Shown here: positions 26,072-34,127 of the stretch, piece after piece
Numbering within the stretch: the stretch's first letter is position 1
Layout: each line of letters begins with the position of its first letter
Origin: Armatimonadota bacterium
Lineage (GTDB): Bacteria; Armatimonadota; UBA5829; DTJY01
Reading direction: 5' to 3'
Length of the DNA stretch: 38,324 bases
Assembly: GCA_025358205.1 (NCBI GenBank)
Contig: JANYKG010000140.1
Coordinates: forward strand, 1 to 38,324
Position numbers and translations under genes: made by a program
Notes under the pieces: generated by a model
Seen by the model: only the letters and a program-made list of their open reading frames with translations
What the model was told of the DNA's origin: nothing
Databases searched by the model: none

Positions 26072-26994
26072 GCAACACAACGTTTTTCCTGGTAGTTCAG
26101 GCCGTCAACATTCTGCTTGCCCCGCTGCTTCTCGTGGGGATCATCCGCAAGGTGAAGGCGCTCATGCAGAACCGCGTGGGTGCGCCTGTACTCCAGCCGT
26201 TCTACGATCTCGCGAAACTGCTGCGAAAGTCACAGACCGTGAGCAAGAATGCGAGTTGGGTATTCACATGGGCGCCTATTGTCGGGCTGGCGGTCGGGCT
26301 GATCGCTGCAGTTCTGGTTCCGTGGGCCGGTGCGCTTCTGCCTGCAGACTGGGCGGTTGCTACGAATTTCCTCCTGGTGATCTATCTCATGGCGCTCGCG
26401 AAGTTCTTCTCCATGCTTGCCGCGATTGACACCGGTTCCGCGTTCGGCGGACTGGGTGCGAGTCGTGAGGCAACCATCTCGATGTTGGTGGAGCCGACTC
26501 TTATTATCGGTTTGGGTGCGCTGGCATTAGGCACTGGAAGCACCGATCTGCTGACCATCTACTCTGCGCCGATCAACCCGTTCATCGCGGTTCTGGTGGG
26601 CGCGGCGCTGGTCGCGGCGGCGTTGGCTGAGCTTTCTCGAATGCCGGTGGACGATCCGACCACTCACCTGGAACTGACGATGGTACATGAGGCGATGATT
26701 CTCGAATACAGCGGGCGCAGTCTTGCGATCATCGAGTATGCGGTGGCGCTCAGGACGTGCGTCTTCTTCGGACTGGCAGCGCAGACTCTCTTGCACGTAT
26801 GGCCGGGGTACCAGGATATGGCGATGCTCTCGCGCTACCTTGTGAGCCTCGGCACCTTGGCTGTCTTTGGCATAGCGGTGGCGGTAGTAGAAGGCGTGCT
26901 GGTCAAGTTGAGATGGCGGAGCGTACCGAATTTCCTGGCGTTTGCGGCGGTGTTGAGCTTGTTGGCGGCGCTGGTCGCGGCGGCACAGATATGA
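26068..26994 (+). CDS. HyfC/NuoH-like membrane subunit
   Basis: The 308-residue, hydrophobic protein has about eight membrane helices. The NuoH/HycD signature is seen in KVKALMQNRVGAPVLQPFYDLAKLLRK near the N-terminus, then FSMLAAIDTGSAFGGLGASREATISMLVEP, and ELSRMPVDDPTTHLELTMVHEAMILEYSGRSLAIIEY with the conserved acidic residues of the quinone/ion-channel junction region. This subunit joins the membrane arm to the peripheral arm in all complex I and group 4 hydrogenase relatives. ATGA overlap with the preceding gene. Confidence 0.94.
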   Translation: MSNTTFFLVVQAVNILLAPLLLVGIIRKVKALMQNRVGAPVLQPFYDLAKLLRKSQTVSKNASWVFTWAPIVGLAVGLIAAVLVPWAGALLPADWAVATNFLLVIYLMALAKFFSMLAAIDTGSAFGGLGASREATISMLVEPTLIIGLGALALGTGSTDLLTIYSAPINPFIAVLVGAALVAAALAELSRMPVDDPTTHLELTMVHEAMILEYSGRSLAIIEYAVALRTCVFFGLAAQTLLHVWPGYQDMAMLSRYLVSLGTLAVFGIAVAVVEGVLVKLRWRSVPNFLAFAAVLSLLAALVAAAQI

Positions 26995-27016
26995 AGATGA
27001 AAGAAGGCTTTGGGCG

Positions 27017-27661
27017 ATGAACCTATCGCAGACTGATCTATTTGCCGCAGGGGCAGCCGTGGTGGCCGTCTGGATGTGCGGGCTGACACGGGTGAAGACG
27101 CAGCTATGGGGTTTGGTGCTGCAGGCGGCGTTGCTGTCCAGTATCTGCGCTCGGCTTGCCATGGCAGAGCATTACAACCATCTGCTCGTCCTGGCTTCCG
27201 CTATGTTCGTCATCAAAGCTGTCGCCATACCCATCTTTCTCGGGAGGTCGGCTGCAAGCATGGGCATCACTAGCGACCGAGGTGCGAACGTTCACCCAAC
27301 AGTGACGCTCATCATCGGTTGTGGATTGCTCGTGATTGGGTATTTTCTGACGCCGCATTTCGAGGTGCCTGCCATGCTGAACCCCGGGTCCGCCGGTATG
27401 TCGGTCGCGCTCTTGTTCATCGGGATGCTGCTCATGATCACGCGCAGGCTGGCGATAAGTCAGGTGATAGGCTTTCTCACGATGGAAAGCGGAATCTCAC
27501 TCTACAGCCTCACTCAGACGCGCGGGATGCCGCTGCTGCTCGAGATGATAATCGTCTTTGAAGTGCTCATCGGCGTGCTGATCGCGGGACTGGTGATATT
27601 CCGCATCAACCGCAGTTTTGAGCATATTGACGTAACGCACATGAGGGGGTTGCACGATTGA
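27017..27661 (+). CDS. HyfE/NuoK-like membrane subunit
   Basis: The 214-residue protein has six or so membrane helices and matches HyfE. LWGLVLQAALLSSICARLAMAEHYNHLLVLASAMFVIKAVAIPIFLGR is the N-terminal half. The second half, IGMLLMITRRLAISQVIGFLTMESGISLYSLTQTRGMPLLLEMIIVFEVLIG, holds the conserved Glu residues in membrane helices shared with NuoK. It starts 22 bp after hyfC and its TGA overlaps the TTG start of the next gene. Confidence 0.9.
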   Translation: MNLSQTDLFAAGAAVVAVWMCGLTRVKTQLWGLVLQAALLSSICARLAMAEHYNHLLVLASAMFVIKAVAIPIFLGRSAASMGITSDRGANVHPTVTLIIGCGLLVIGYFLTPHFEVPAMLNPGSAGMSVALLFIGMLLMITRRLAISQVIGFLTMESGISLYSLTQTRGMPLLLEMIIVFEVLIGVLIAGLVIFRINRSFEHIDVTHMRGLHD

Positions 27662-29106
27662 ACCCGTTCATACTGATCGCGATTCTACCTCTTGTGATGG
27701 TGTTACTCGGCCTGGTTCCGAGTACCGCGCGCCGTCTGCCGTGGATGAGCGCCGCGCTGATGCTGGTTCAGATTCCGGTTGTCGGCTGGGTATGCTACCC
27801 GATCTTTTCCGGCAGGACGCTCTACTGGGGCGTGCTGGGGATGGACGGCATAGGGGCCGCGTTCACCATTATCACCACCATTGTCTCCGCCGCCGCGATG
27901 GTTCAAGCCGCGCTCGTCATGCCTGCAGAACGCTCGCAAGGGCACAACATAACGGACCGTCGCTTTGGCATGTTCTATACCTTGTCCGGTCTGTTCATGA
28001 TTTCGATGTACGCTGTTCCGCTTGCCAGGCACCTTGGCGTGCTCTGGATTGCTATCGAAGCCACAACGCTGATGTCTGCGCCGCTCATCAACTACCACCA
28101 CAGCCGTGATTCGCTGGAGGCGACGTGGAAGTATCTGCTGCTGTGCAGTGTAGGCATCGCGTTCGCGCTCTTTGGCACGTTGCTGATCTTTGCAGCACAG
28201 CACAACTCCGCAGGTGGTGGGACGATGATGATAAGCGGTTTGATCGCCCACGCGAAGGAAATGGACCCGCGCTTGCTGCGGTTTGGATTCGTCTTCTGCC
28301 TGCTGGGTTATGGGACAAAGGCGGGCATCTTCCCGCTTCACAACTGGCTACCGGATGCCCACAGCGAGGCGCCGTCCACCGCGTCGGCCATGCTCTCGGG
28401 CGCATTGTTGAATTGCGCGCTGGTTGCTATCTGGCGTTTGTCGGGGGTGGTCACGGCGGCAGGGCAGGCGGAGTTGGTCCGCCACCTGCTGGTTCCAGCA
28501 GGGGCGATCACGGTGGTTGCGGCTAGCCTCATGCTGATACGCCAGCACGACCTGAAGCGCATGTTGGCCTATTCCAGCGTGGAGCACGTCGGGCTGCTGA
28601 CACTCGCAATAGGGATCGGTTCGGGGCGGGTGTTCATTCTTCACGCGCTCAACCACAGCATCGTGAAAGTCGCAATGTTCCTGCTCGCGGGTGGGATTCT
28701 GCATTCGTACGGTACCAAGGCGCTGCCGAAGCTGGGCGGTCTGCTCAAGACGATCCCGGTCTGGGGTGTGGCGCTGATGGCGGGAGCATTCGCCGTAGCG
28801 GGCAGTCCGCCGTTTGGCACGTTTATCAGCGAGTGGCTCTTGCTTAGGGACACGTTTGCGGCAGGAGAGACTGCGGCTGCGGTGTCAGTGTTGCTCGGCC
28901 TGACGATTGCCTTCATCGCGATCACGAGGCATATCGGGCGGGTCGTGCTTGGTACGGTGAGAGCGCCGGTAGAGACAACCCCCGTGCGTTCATGGGCGAT
29001 CGTGCCGTCGGCGCTGTTGATCATATCGCTGATTAGCGGGGTTGCACTGGCTCCTCCGGTGATGCGCGTACTGACGATTCTGGTACAGGCAGGAGGCCGG
29101 CGATGA
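27658..29106 (+). CDS. HyfF/NuoN-like proton-translocating subunit
   Basis: The second antiporter-like subunit has 482 residues. The start is a TTG inside the 4-bp overlap TTGA with the previous stop. Pump residues are present: Glu in LWIAIEATTLMSAPLINYHH, Lys in GYGTKAGIFPLHNWLPDAHSEAPSTASAMLSG, Lys in RQHDLKRMLAYSSVEHVGLL, and the later HALNHSIVKVAMFLLAGG. PPFGTFISEWLLLRD is typical of HyfF. Together with HyfB the complex has two proton-channel subunits; no HyfD-like third one is present. Confidence 0.93.
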   Translation: MNPFILIAILPLVMVLLGLVPSTARRLPWMSAALMLVQIPVVGWVCYPIFSGRTLYWGVLGMDGIGAAFTIITTIVSAAAMVQAALVMPAERSQGHNITDRRFGMFYTLSGLFMISMYAVPLARHLGVLWIAIEATTLMSAPLINYHHSRDSLEATWKYLLLCSVGIAFALFGTLLIFAAQHNSAGGGTMMISGLIAHAKEMDPRLLRFGFVFCLLGYGTKAGIFPLHNWLPDAHSEAPSTASAMLSGALLNCALVAIWRLSGVVTAAGQAELVRHLLVPAGAITVVAASLMLIRQHDLKRMLAYSSVEHVGLLTLAIGIGSGRVFILHALNHSIVKVAMFLLAGGILHSYGTKALPKLGGLLKTIPVWGVALMAGAFAVAGSPPFGTFISEWLLLRDTFAAGETAAAVSVLLGLTIAFIAITRHIGRVVLGTVRAPVETTPVRSWAIVPSALLIISLISGVALAPPVMRVLTILVQAGGRR

Positions 29107-30602
29107 TGAATATGTTCAAGCGCGTTGAAGAAACACCATCGGCTTTGGCCCTAACTGTGAAGAACTGGCTGGCGCATCGGGGCAGGCGGTTCGGCCACCT
29201 TACCGCGCGGGCGAACGGCAAAGGGCAATTCGTCATTGAAGCGCTGGCGCTTGATCGGAATACCGGCGGCGGCCTCATCATCACCGCCCCGCTGACTGAA
29301 GGAGAGTTGAAGTATCCTTCGCTGACACCGGAGACCCCGGCTGCCCACTGGGCGGAACGAGCGGTCGGCGATCTCTTCGGAATCCAGGCCACCGGGCACC
29401 CGCGCTGGAAGTCGCTGATACTCCACAGTGACGCCTGGCCGGACGATCCCGCGCCGCTGTCATCGCTGGAGCGTCTGCACAAGGAGCCGTACCCGTTTCT
29501 GGAGGTATCCGGCGAGGGAGTACATGAGATCCCGGTGGGTCCGATACATGCCGGCATCATCGAGCCGGGTCATTTCAGATTCAGTTGCGTCGGGGAGATC
29601 ATCTCGAATCTTGATATTCGGCTGGGCTATCAGCATCGCGGGGTGGAAAAGCGGCTTGCTGAGCTTCCGTGGCAGCAGATGCGCTATCTAGCTGAATCGG
29701 CCGGCAGCGACACCGCAGCCGGTAACGCGCTTGCACATGCGACGGCGATGGAGACCATCCTCGGCATTGAACCGCCGCCGCGCGCTCAGGCATTGCGGAC
29801 GGTTGCGCTTGAACTGGAGCGTTTGGCCAACCATGTCGGCGATCTAGGCGCGCTGTCGGGCGATATCGGTTACAGTGCGTGTGCCGCGTTGTTTCCGCCG
29901 ATGCGGGGAGCTGTCCTGGCACTGGCTCAGTTGCTGACAGGGACGAGGAGACAACGGTACTACATCAAACCGGGAGGAGTGGCGCGCGACTTGGACGACA
30001 CACGGAGAACGGCCCTGGTGCAGGGGCTTGTGGATATCTCGAGACGCCTTGAGGAGCTGATTCCCCTGGTCTTGGAAAACCCTGCAGTCATAGAGCGCAT
30101 GGAGGGTACGGGGCGTTTGAGTCCGACCCTGGCCCGCGACTTCGGAATCGTTGGACCCGCCGCCCGCGCGAGTGGCAGCCACTACGATGCGCGTGAGGTC
30201 TTCGCTCACGGCGTCTATCCGGGCCGTGCGCCCAAGGTCGCCAGCCGCACGACGGGCGATGTGTTGGCAAGGGCGCAGATCAGGGTAGACGAGATTCACG
30301 CAGGTCTGGAATTTCTCACCGAGTTGCTGGACGATCTACCGAAGGGTGCGATCTTCATTGACTGCGATCAGGAGAAGCTGCCGCTGGATGCGGTGGGCGT
30401 GGGGATAGTTGAGGCGTGGCGCGGCGAGCTTATCCACTGGGTCACTACCGACCGCACGGGGGCCATCTCGCGCTACTCCATCAAGGACCCCAGTTTCAAC
30501 AATTGGACAGGGCTGGCCATCGCCGCTCGTGGGAATCTGGTCGCCGATTTCCCCTTGTGCAACAAGAGCTTCAACCTGTCGTACAGCGGAAACGATCTCT
30601 AG
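29103..30602 (+). CDS. HyfG/HycE-like (NuoCD-fused) large subunit lacking all [NiFe] cysteines
   Basis: The 499-residue protein fuses a NuoC-like domain (residues 1 to about 150; HWAERAVGDLFGIQATGHPRW) with a NuoD/hydrogenase large-subunit domain (PVGPIHAGIIEPGHFRF; RLGYQHRGVEKRLAEL; ALELERLANHVGDLGAL). Where HycE has the C-G-x-C motif, this protein reads AESAGSDTAAGNALAHA (about residues 198-212). Where HycE has D-P-C-x-x-C, it ends NLSYSGNDL. No ligand Cys remains, so a [NiFe] centre cannot be built. The frame is intact and well conserved elsewhere, so this is not decay. The ATGA overlap with hyfF couples translation. Best described as an Ehr-type subunit; its chemistry is unknown. Confidence 0.93.
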   Translation: MMNMFKRVEETPSALALTVKNWLAHRGRRFGHLTARANGKGQFVIEALALDRNTGGGLIITAPLTEGELKYPSLTPETPAAHWAERAVGDLFGIQATGHPRWKSLILHSDAWPDDPAPLSSLERLHKEPYPFLEVSGEGVHEIPVGPIHAGIIEPGHFRFSCVGEIISNLDIRLGYQHRGVEKRLAELPWQQMRYLAESAGSDTAAGNALAHATAMETILGIEPPPRAQALRTVALELERLANHVGDLGALSGDIGYSACAALFPPMRGAVLALAQLLTGTRRQRYYIKPGGVARDLDDTRRTALVQGLVDISRRLEELIPLVLENPAVIERMEGTGRLSPTLARDFGIVGPAARASGSHYDAREVFAHGVYPGRAPKVASRTTGDVLARAQIRVDEIHAGLEFLTELLDDLPKGAIFIDCDQEKLPLDAVGVGIVEAWRGELIHWVTTDRTGAISRYSIKDPSFNNWTGLAIAARGNLVADFPLCNKSFNLSYSGNDL

Positions 30603-30615
30603 AGGAAGATATGCC

Positions 30616-31362
30616 ATGAACAATCCGTTGCTCTCCATAATCAAAACAGGCATCATCACTCAGAAGGATTTGTTTCCTGATCTGACTGATGACGCTATCG
30701 GATTGCCTTCACTCACATCCACGCCTTGCAGGAGCGCTGACTGCATGAAGTGCGTTAGCGCATGCCCGACGCGCGCAATCACGGTTGACGATGACCTGGT
30801 GACGCTTGATCGCGGGAGTTGTCTTGGCTGCAATCAGTGTGTGGCGGCCTGTCCATCAGGAACCATAGTAGCGGATCGTTCGACGAAAACAGCGGTTCGG
30901 ACGCGTAAGGAGTTGGTAATCAGCAATCAAGTTAAGCCGGTCACAACATCTGCTCCGACCAAGCTGCCGTTCCAGCGGTCTCTCCACGTGCGCGAGGTGG
31001 CGACGGGCGACAACGCGTGTGATCTGGAGGTGATCGCCTCCACAAACGCTATCTTTGATATCGCGCGATTCGGCATCCACTTTGTCGCATCGCCCAGGTT
31101 TGCGGATGCGCTGCTTCTCACGGGGCCGGTTGGACGAGCTATGCAGGAGCCGCTGCGCCGCTGTTATGACGCGATGGCGGAACCTCGGCTAGTGATCGCA
31201 GCGGGTGTGAGCGCGATCAGCGGGGGCCTGCATGGAGGTGGTTATGCTGAGGCAAACGGCGTGGACAGCATCTTGCCGGTTTCCGCCTACATTCCGGGTG
31301 ATCCGCCTCATCCCTGGAGCATAATCCACGGTCTCATGCTTGCCATGGGGCGCTTGGAATGA
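30616..31362 (+). CDS. Ferredoxin-NuoB/HyfI fusion subunit with incomplete N2 cluster site
   Basis: The start is ATG 30616 (248 residues) with AGAGGAAG 7 nt upstream. Residues 38-80 form a two-[4Fe-4S] ferredoxin: C38-x4-C43-x2-C46-x3-C50-P and C69-x2-C72-x2-C75-x3-C79-P; the first spacing is longer than usual. Residues from about 115 are HycG/NuoB-like: DLEVIASTNAIFDIARFGIHFVASPRFADALLLTGPVGRAMQEPL, ISGGLHGGGY and SILPVSAYIPGDPPHPW. Of the four N2-cluster ligands only C135 remains; the others are D132, S199 and D229. HyfH and HyfI functions are thus combined in one chain, but the proximal cluster is probably absent. Last gene of the complex. Confidence 0.9.
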   Translation: MNNPLLSIIKTGIITQKDLFPDLTDDAIGLPSLTSTPCRSADCMKCVSACPTRAITVDDDLVTLDRGSCLGCNQCVAACPSGTIVADRSTKTAVRTRKELVISNQVKPVTTSAPTKLPFQRSLHVREVATGDNACDLEVIASTNAIFDIARFGIHFVASPRFADALLLTGPVGRAMQEPLRRCYDAMAEPRLVIAAGVSAISGGLHGGGYAEANGVDSILPVSAYIPGDPPHPWSIIHGLMLAMGRLE

Positions 31363-31371
31363 TGGCGAAAA

Positions 31372-31401
31372 TTGACAGATATTCCCTATAAATGATATAC
31401 T
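31372..31401 (+). promoter_or_regulatory. Sigma70-type promoter for the radical SAM-DUF2344-RNase G operon
   Basis: Perfect TTGACA (31372-31377), 18-nt spacer, TATACT (31396-31401). Predicted start near 31408, 170 nt before the coding sequence. The leader has an AGGAGG at 31480-31485. Confidence 0.8.
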
Positions 31402-31488
31402 TCAATGTGAATTTCAGGCTGGCGCTCTCGTTCTGGCTCGTTGAGATCAGATCGGGTACTCGCCGGTCTTTTGTTTGTCAGGAGGACA

Positions 31489-31585
31489 GTGATACGTGAC
31501 GCGTGATACGTGAACCGGATGCGGCGCGACCGTACGGACGGAGTTCACTCATCACTCATCACTCATCGCGTATGACCCATGATTG
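31489..31585. repeat. Heptad palindrome between AGGAGG and the radical SAM start codon
   Basis: Left arm GTGATAC, GTGACGC, GTGATAC, GTGAACC (31489-31516). Spacer of about 27 bp. Right arm TTCACTC, ATCACTC, ATCACTC, ATCGCGT, ATGACCC, ATGATTG (31544-31585), partly complementary to the left arm. The last heptad contains the start codon at 31579. Confidence 0.75.
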
Positions 31586-33420
31586 ACCGGACGTTCGATA
31601 ATATTCTTCCCCGGGTGGTGAAACCCGCGCGGTATACCGGCGGCGAGTACAACGCCGTGTGGAAGGCCCACGACACCGTGGACGTGAGGTTCGCGCTGGC
31701 GTTCCCGGACACCTACGAGATCGGCATGTCGAACCTGGGCGTCAGGATTCTCTACGAAATACTGAACGCCCGCGCCGACACGGTTGCGGAGCGTGTCTTC
31801 GCGCCGTGGGTGGACATGGAAGCCGAGATGCGGACGCACGGTCTCCCGCTTTTCGGGCTTGAAAGCCGCACACCGGTCAGGGATTTCGATATCATCGGGT
31901 TTTCTCTGGGCTATGAACTGAGCTACACGAACGTTCTGAACATGCTTGACCTCGCAGGCATCCAGGTTCTGTCATCCGAGCGCGGCGATGAGTATCCACT
32001 GGTCATCGCGGGCGGCTGTTGCACCGTCAACTCTGAACCGATGGCCGAGTTCATTGACGCGTTTGCGATAGGCGAGGGCGAGGAACTGATTCACGAGATC
32101 ATTGACTCGTTCAAAGCGAATCGGGCGAATGGAAAGCAGTCGCTGCTCAGGGAACTTGCCCGCATACCCGGTGTGTATGTGCCCAGTCTGTACGAGGCAT
32201 CCTACAACAATGACGGCACGGTGAAGGAAGTTCGCCCGACGGAAGCAGACGTCCCGTCGGTAGTGCGCAGGCGTTTGGTGGCTGACTTTAACTTGGCGGA
32301 GTACGCGAAAGCGCCGGTCATGCCGTTCGTGGAGACCGTACACGACCGCATTCCGCTTGAGGTCATGCGAGGTTGTACGCGCGGGTGCAGGTTCTGTCAG
32401 GCAGGCATGATCTACCGACCGGTGCGGGAGCGCTCAGCCGCGAAGCTGATGGAGCAGGCCGAGACTATCCTGCGAAACACGGGCTACGATGAGATGTCGC
32501 TGATGTCGCTTTCGACCCCCGACCACAGCGAGATCGAATGCCTTGTGCGTGATCTGATCGCCAAGTATGAGGGGCGGAAGGTTGGCATATCTCTGCCGTC
32601 CATCCGCGCCGATGCGCAGTGCGTGGGGCTTGCAGCGGAGATTCAGAAGGTCCGCAAATCCGGGCTTACCCTTGCGCCGGAAGCCGGGACCCAGCGCATG
32701 CGGGACGTCATCAACAAGGACGTGACCGAGGAGGACTTGTTGGCGGCAGTAGAGGCGGCGTTCAAGTGCGGGTGGAAGCGTGTGAAGCTCTACTTCATGA
32801 TCGGTCTGCCGAGCGAGACAGACGACGATCTGATCGGGATTGCGCACCTGGCCAGAGACGTGTACCGAGTCGGTCGGCACATGGGGTTCAAGCCCACGGT
32901 GAACGCCAGTGTGGCAAGCTTTGTGCCCAAGCCGCAGACACCGTTCCAATGGCGCGCGCAGGACTCGGTGGAGGAGCTGGAGCGGAAACAGGAAGTGTTG
33001 AGGAAGGCGTTTCGGGAGAAGCACGCCGATCTCAGTTGGCACGACGCGCGTACCAGCAACCTCGAAGGTGTCCTTGCCCGTGGAGATCGTCGGCTTGGGG
33101 CTGCCATCCTTGCTGCGTGGCGTGCGGGGTGTCACTTCGACGCGTGGGATGAGCATTTCGATTACGACAAGTGGATGGACGCACTGGCTGGTGAGGGTCT
33201 TAACCCGGAGTTCTACGCGAACCGGGAGCGGGACTACGCCGAGGTTCTGCCGTGGGACCACATTGACTGTGGCATCAACAAGGCATTCCTGGTGCGTGAG
33301 GATAAGCGCGCGAAGACCGGCGAGGTGACGGGCGGCTGCCTGGAAGGCTGCGAGGGCTGCGGAGCGGATGAACTGCTCGCCGATTCCCTCGGCGCACGAG
33401 GTGTAGTATGCCGAAAGTAG
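31579..33420 (+). CDS. TIGR03960-type radical SAM protein with B12-binding-like domain
   Basis: The 613-residue protein starts with VVKPARYTGGEYNAVWKAHDTVDVRFALAFPDTYEIGMSNLGVRILYEILN, the family's normal N-terminus. A Rossmann-like cobalamin-binding-type region follows (DIIGFSLGYELSYTNVLNML; IAGGCCTVNSEPMAEFIDAFAIGEGEE), then the radical SAM core with MRGCTRGCRFCQAGMIYRPVRERS (C-x3-C-x2-C). The C-terminus has several further Cys (GGCLEGCEGCG). Function is unknown; it nearly always precedes a DUF2344 gene. An in-frame TGA at 31573 forces the start at 31579, which has no ribosome site. It overlaps the next gene by 13 bp. Confidence 0.93.
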   Translation: MIDRTFDNILPRVVKPARYTGGEYNAVWKAHDTVDVRFALAFPDTYEIGMSNLGVRILYEILNARADTVAERVFAPWVDMEAEMRTHGLPLFGLESRTPVRDFDIIGFSLGYELSYTNVLNMLDLAGIQVLSSERGDEYPLVIAGGCCTVNSEPMAEFIDAFAIGEGEELIHEIIDSFKANRANGKQSLLRELARIPGVYVPSLYEASYNNDGTVKEVRPTEADVPSVVRRRLVADFNLAEYAKAPVMPFVETVHDRIPLEVMRGCTRGCRFCQAGMIYRPVRERSAAKLMEQAETILRNTGYDEMSLMSLSTPDHSEIECLVRDLIAKYEGRKVGISLPSIRADAQCVGLAAEIQKVRKSGLTLAPEAGTQRMRDVINKDVTEEDLLAAVEAAFKCGWKRVKLYFMIGLPSETDDDLIGIAHLARDVYRVGRHMGFKPTVNASVASFVPKPQTPFQWRAQDSVEELERKQEVLRKAFREKHADLSWHDARTSNLEGVLARGDRRLGAAILAAWRAGCHFDAWDEHFDYDKWMDALAGEGLNPEFYANRERDYAEVLPWDHIDCGINKAFLVREDKRAKTGEVTGGCLEGCEGCGADELLADSLGARGVVCRK

Positions 33421-34073
33421 CCATCAAGCTGAGCCGTGGAGATGAGGTGAAGTACATCTCGCATCTGGACATGATGAGGTCGTTCGAGTTCGCGCTCAGG
33501 CGTGGGGAGATACCAATTTCGTACTCAGAAGGCTTTAACCCCAGGCCGAAGATGTCGTTTGGTTCGGCGGTCGGCGTTGGCGTGACGAGCGATGATGAGC
33601 GGATAGCGCTGGACTTGTCGGCTGACATGCCGGCGGATGAACTGCGCGACCGACTGAATGCGGCGCTTCCCTTAGGCATAAGGGTGAATGACGCCGTACC
33701 CGTGCAGGAGGGCGTGAAGTCACCGATCGCCTCGCTGAACGCATCCAGGTTTCAGGTCACTGCTCTTGTAGGAGAGAATTGCGACCGGAAAACACTGGAC
33801 GCAGGCGTACAGCACGTCCTTGACTCCCCGGAACTCAAGGTGACGAAGGTAAGCGAGAAAAAGGGTGCCAGGGTAGTGGACATCAGGCCGAACCTGATCA
33901 GCGCGGCGGTTCTGTCCTTCGAGGGCGAAACGGCCGTGATCGAGATCGCGGTCAAGCTGGGAGACGCAGGCGGCGCAAGGCCTCAGGATTTTATGCAGGC
34001 ACTTGGCAACCGCGTGTCGAATATTAACGTAATAAGGATTCATAGGAGTGAGCAGTTTCATTCGGCGGATTGA
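33408..34073 (+). CDS. TIGR03936/DUF2344 radical-SAM-associated protein
   Basis: The 221-residue protein has the DUF2344 start VAIKLSRGDEVKYISHLDMMRSFEFALRRGEIPISYSEGFNPRPKMSFGSAVGVGVTSDDE. It overlaps the radical SAM gene by 13 bp and precedes the RNase G gene by 54 bp, the standard conserved trio. The protein is thought to work with the radical SAM partner; its biochemical role is not known. The remaining sequence is alpha/beta with no cysteine motif. Confidence 0.92.
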   Translation: MPKVAIKLSRGDEVKYISHLDMMRSFEFALRRGEIPISYSEGFNPRPKMSFGSAVGVGVTSDDERIALDLSADMPADELRDRLNAALPLGIRVNDAVPVQEGVKSPIASLNASRFQVTALVGENCDRKTLDAGVQHVLDSPELKVTKVSEKKGARVVDIRPNLISAAVLSFEGETAVIEIAVKLGDAGGARPQDFMQALGNRVSNINVIRIHRSEQFHSAD

Positions 34074-34127
34074 ATTTCCCCGCCAAGAAACGCTCGTTGA
34101 CCTCCTCGAAAGAATAGGTGAGATTGT

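Noticed and set aside
29103-31362. Calling the complex a group 4 [NiFe] hydrogenase or formate hydrogenlyase
   Set aside because: No C-x-x-C pair at either end of the large subunit, no formate dehydrogenase gene and no hydrogenase maturation genes in the window.
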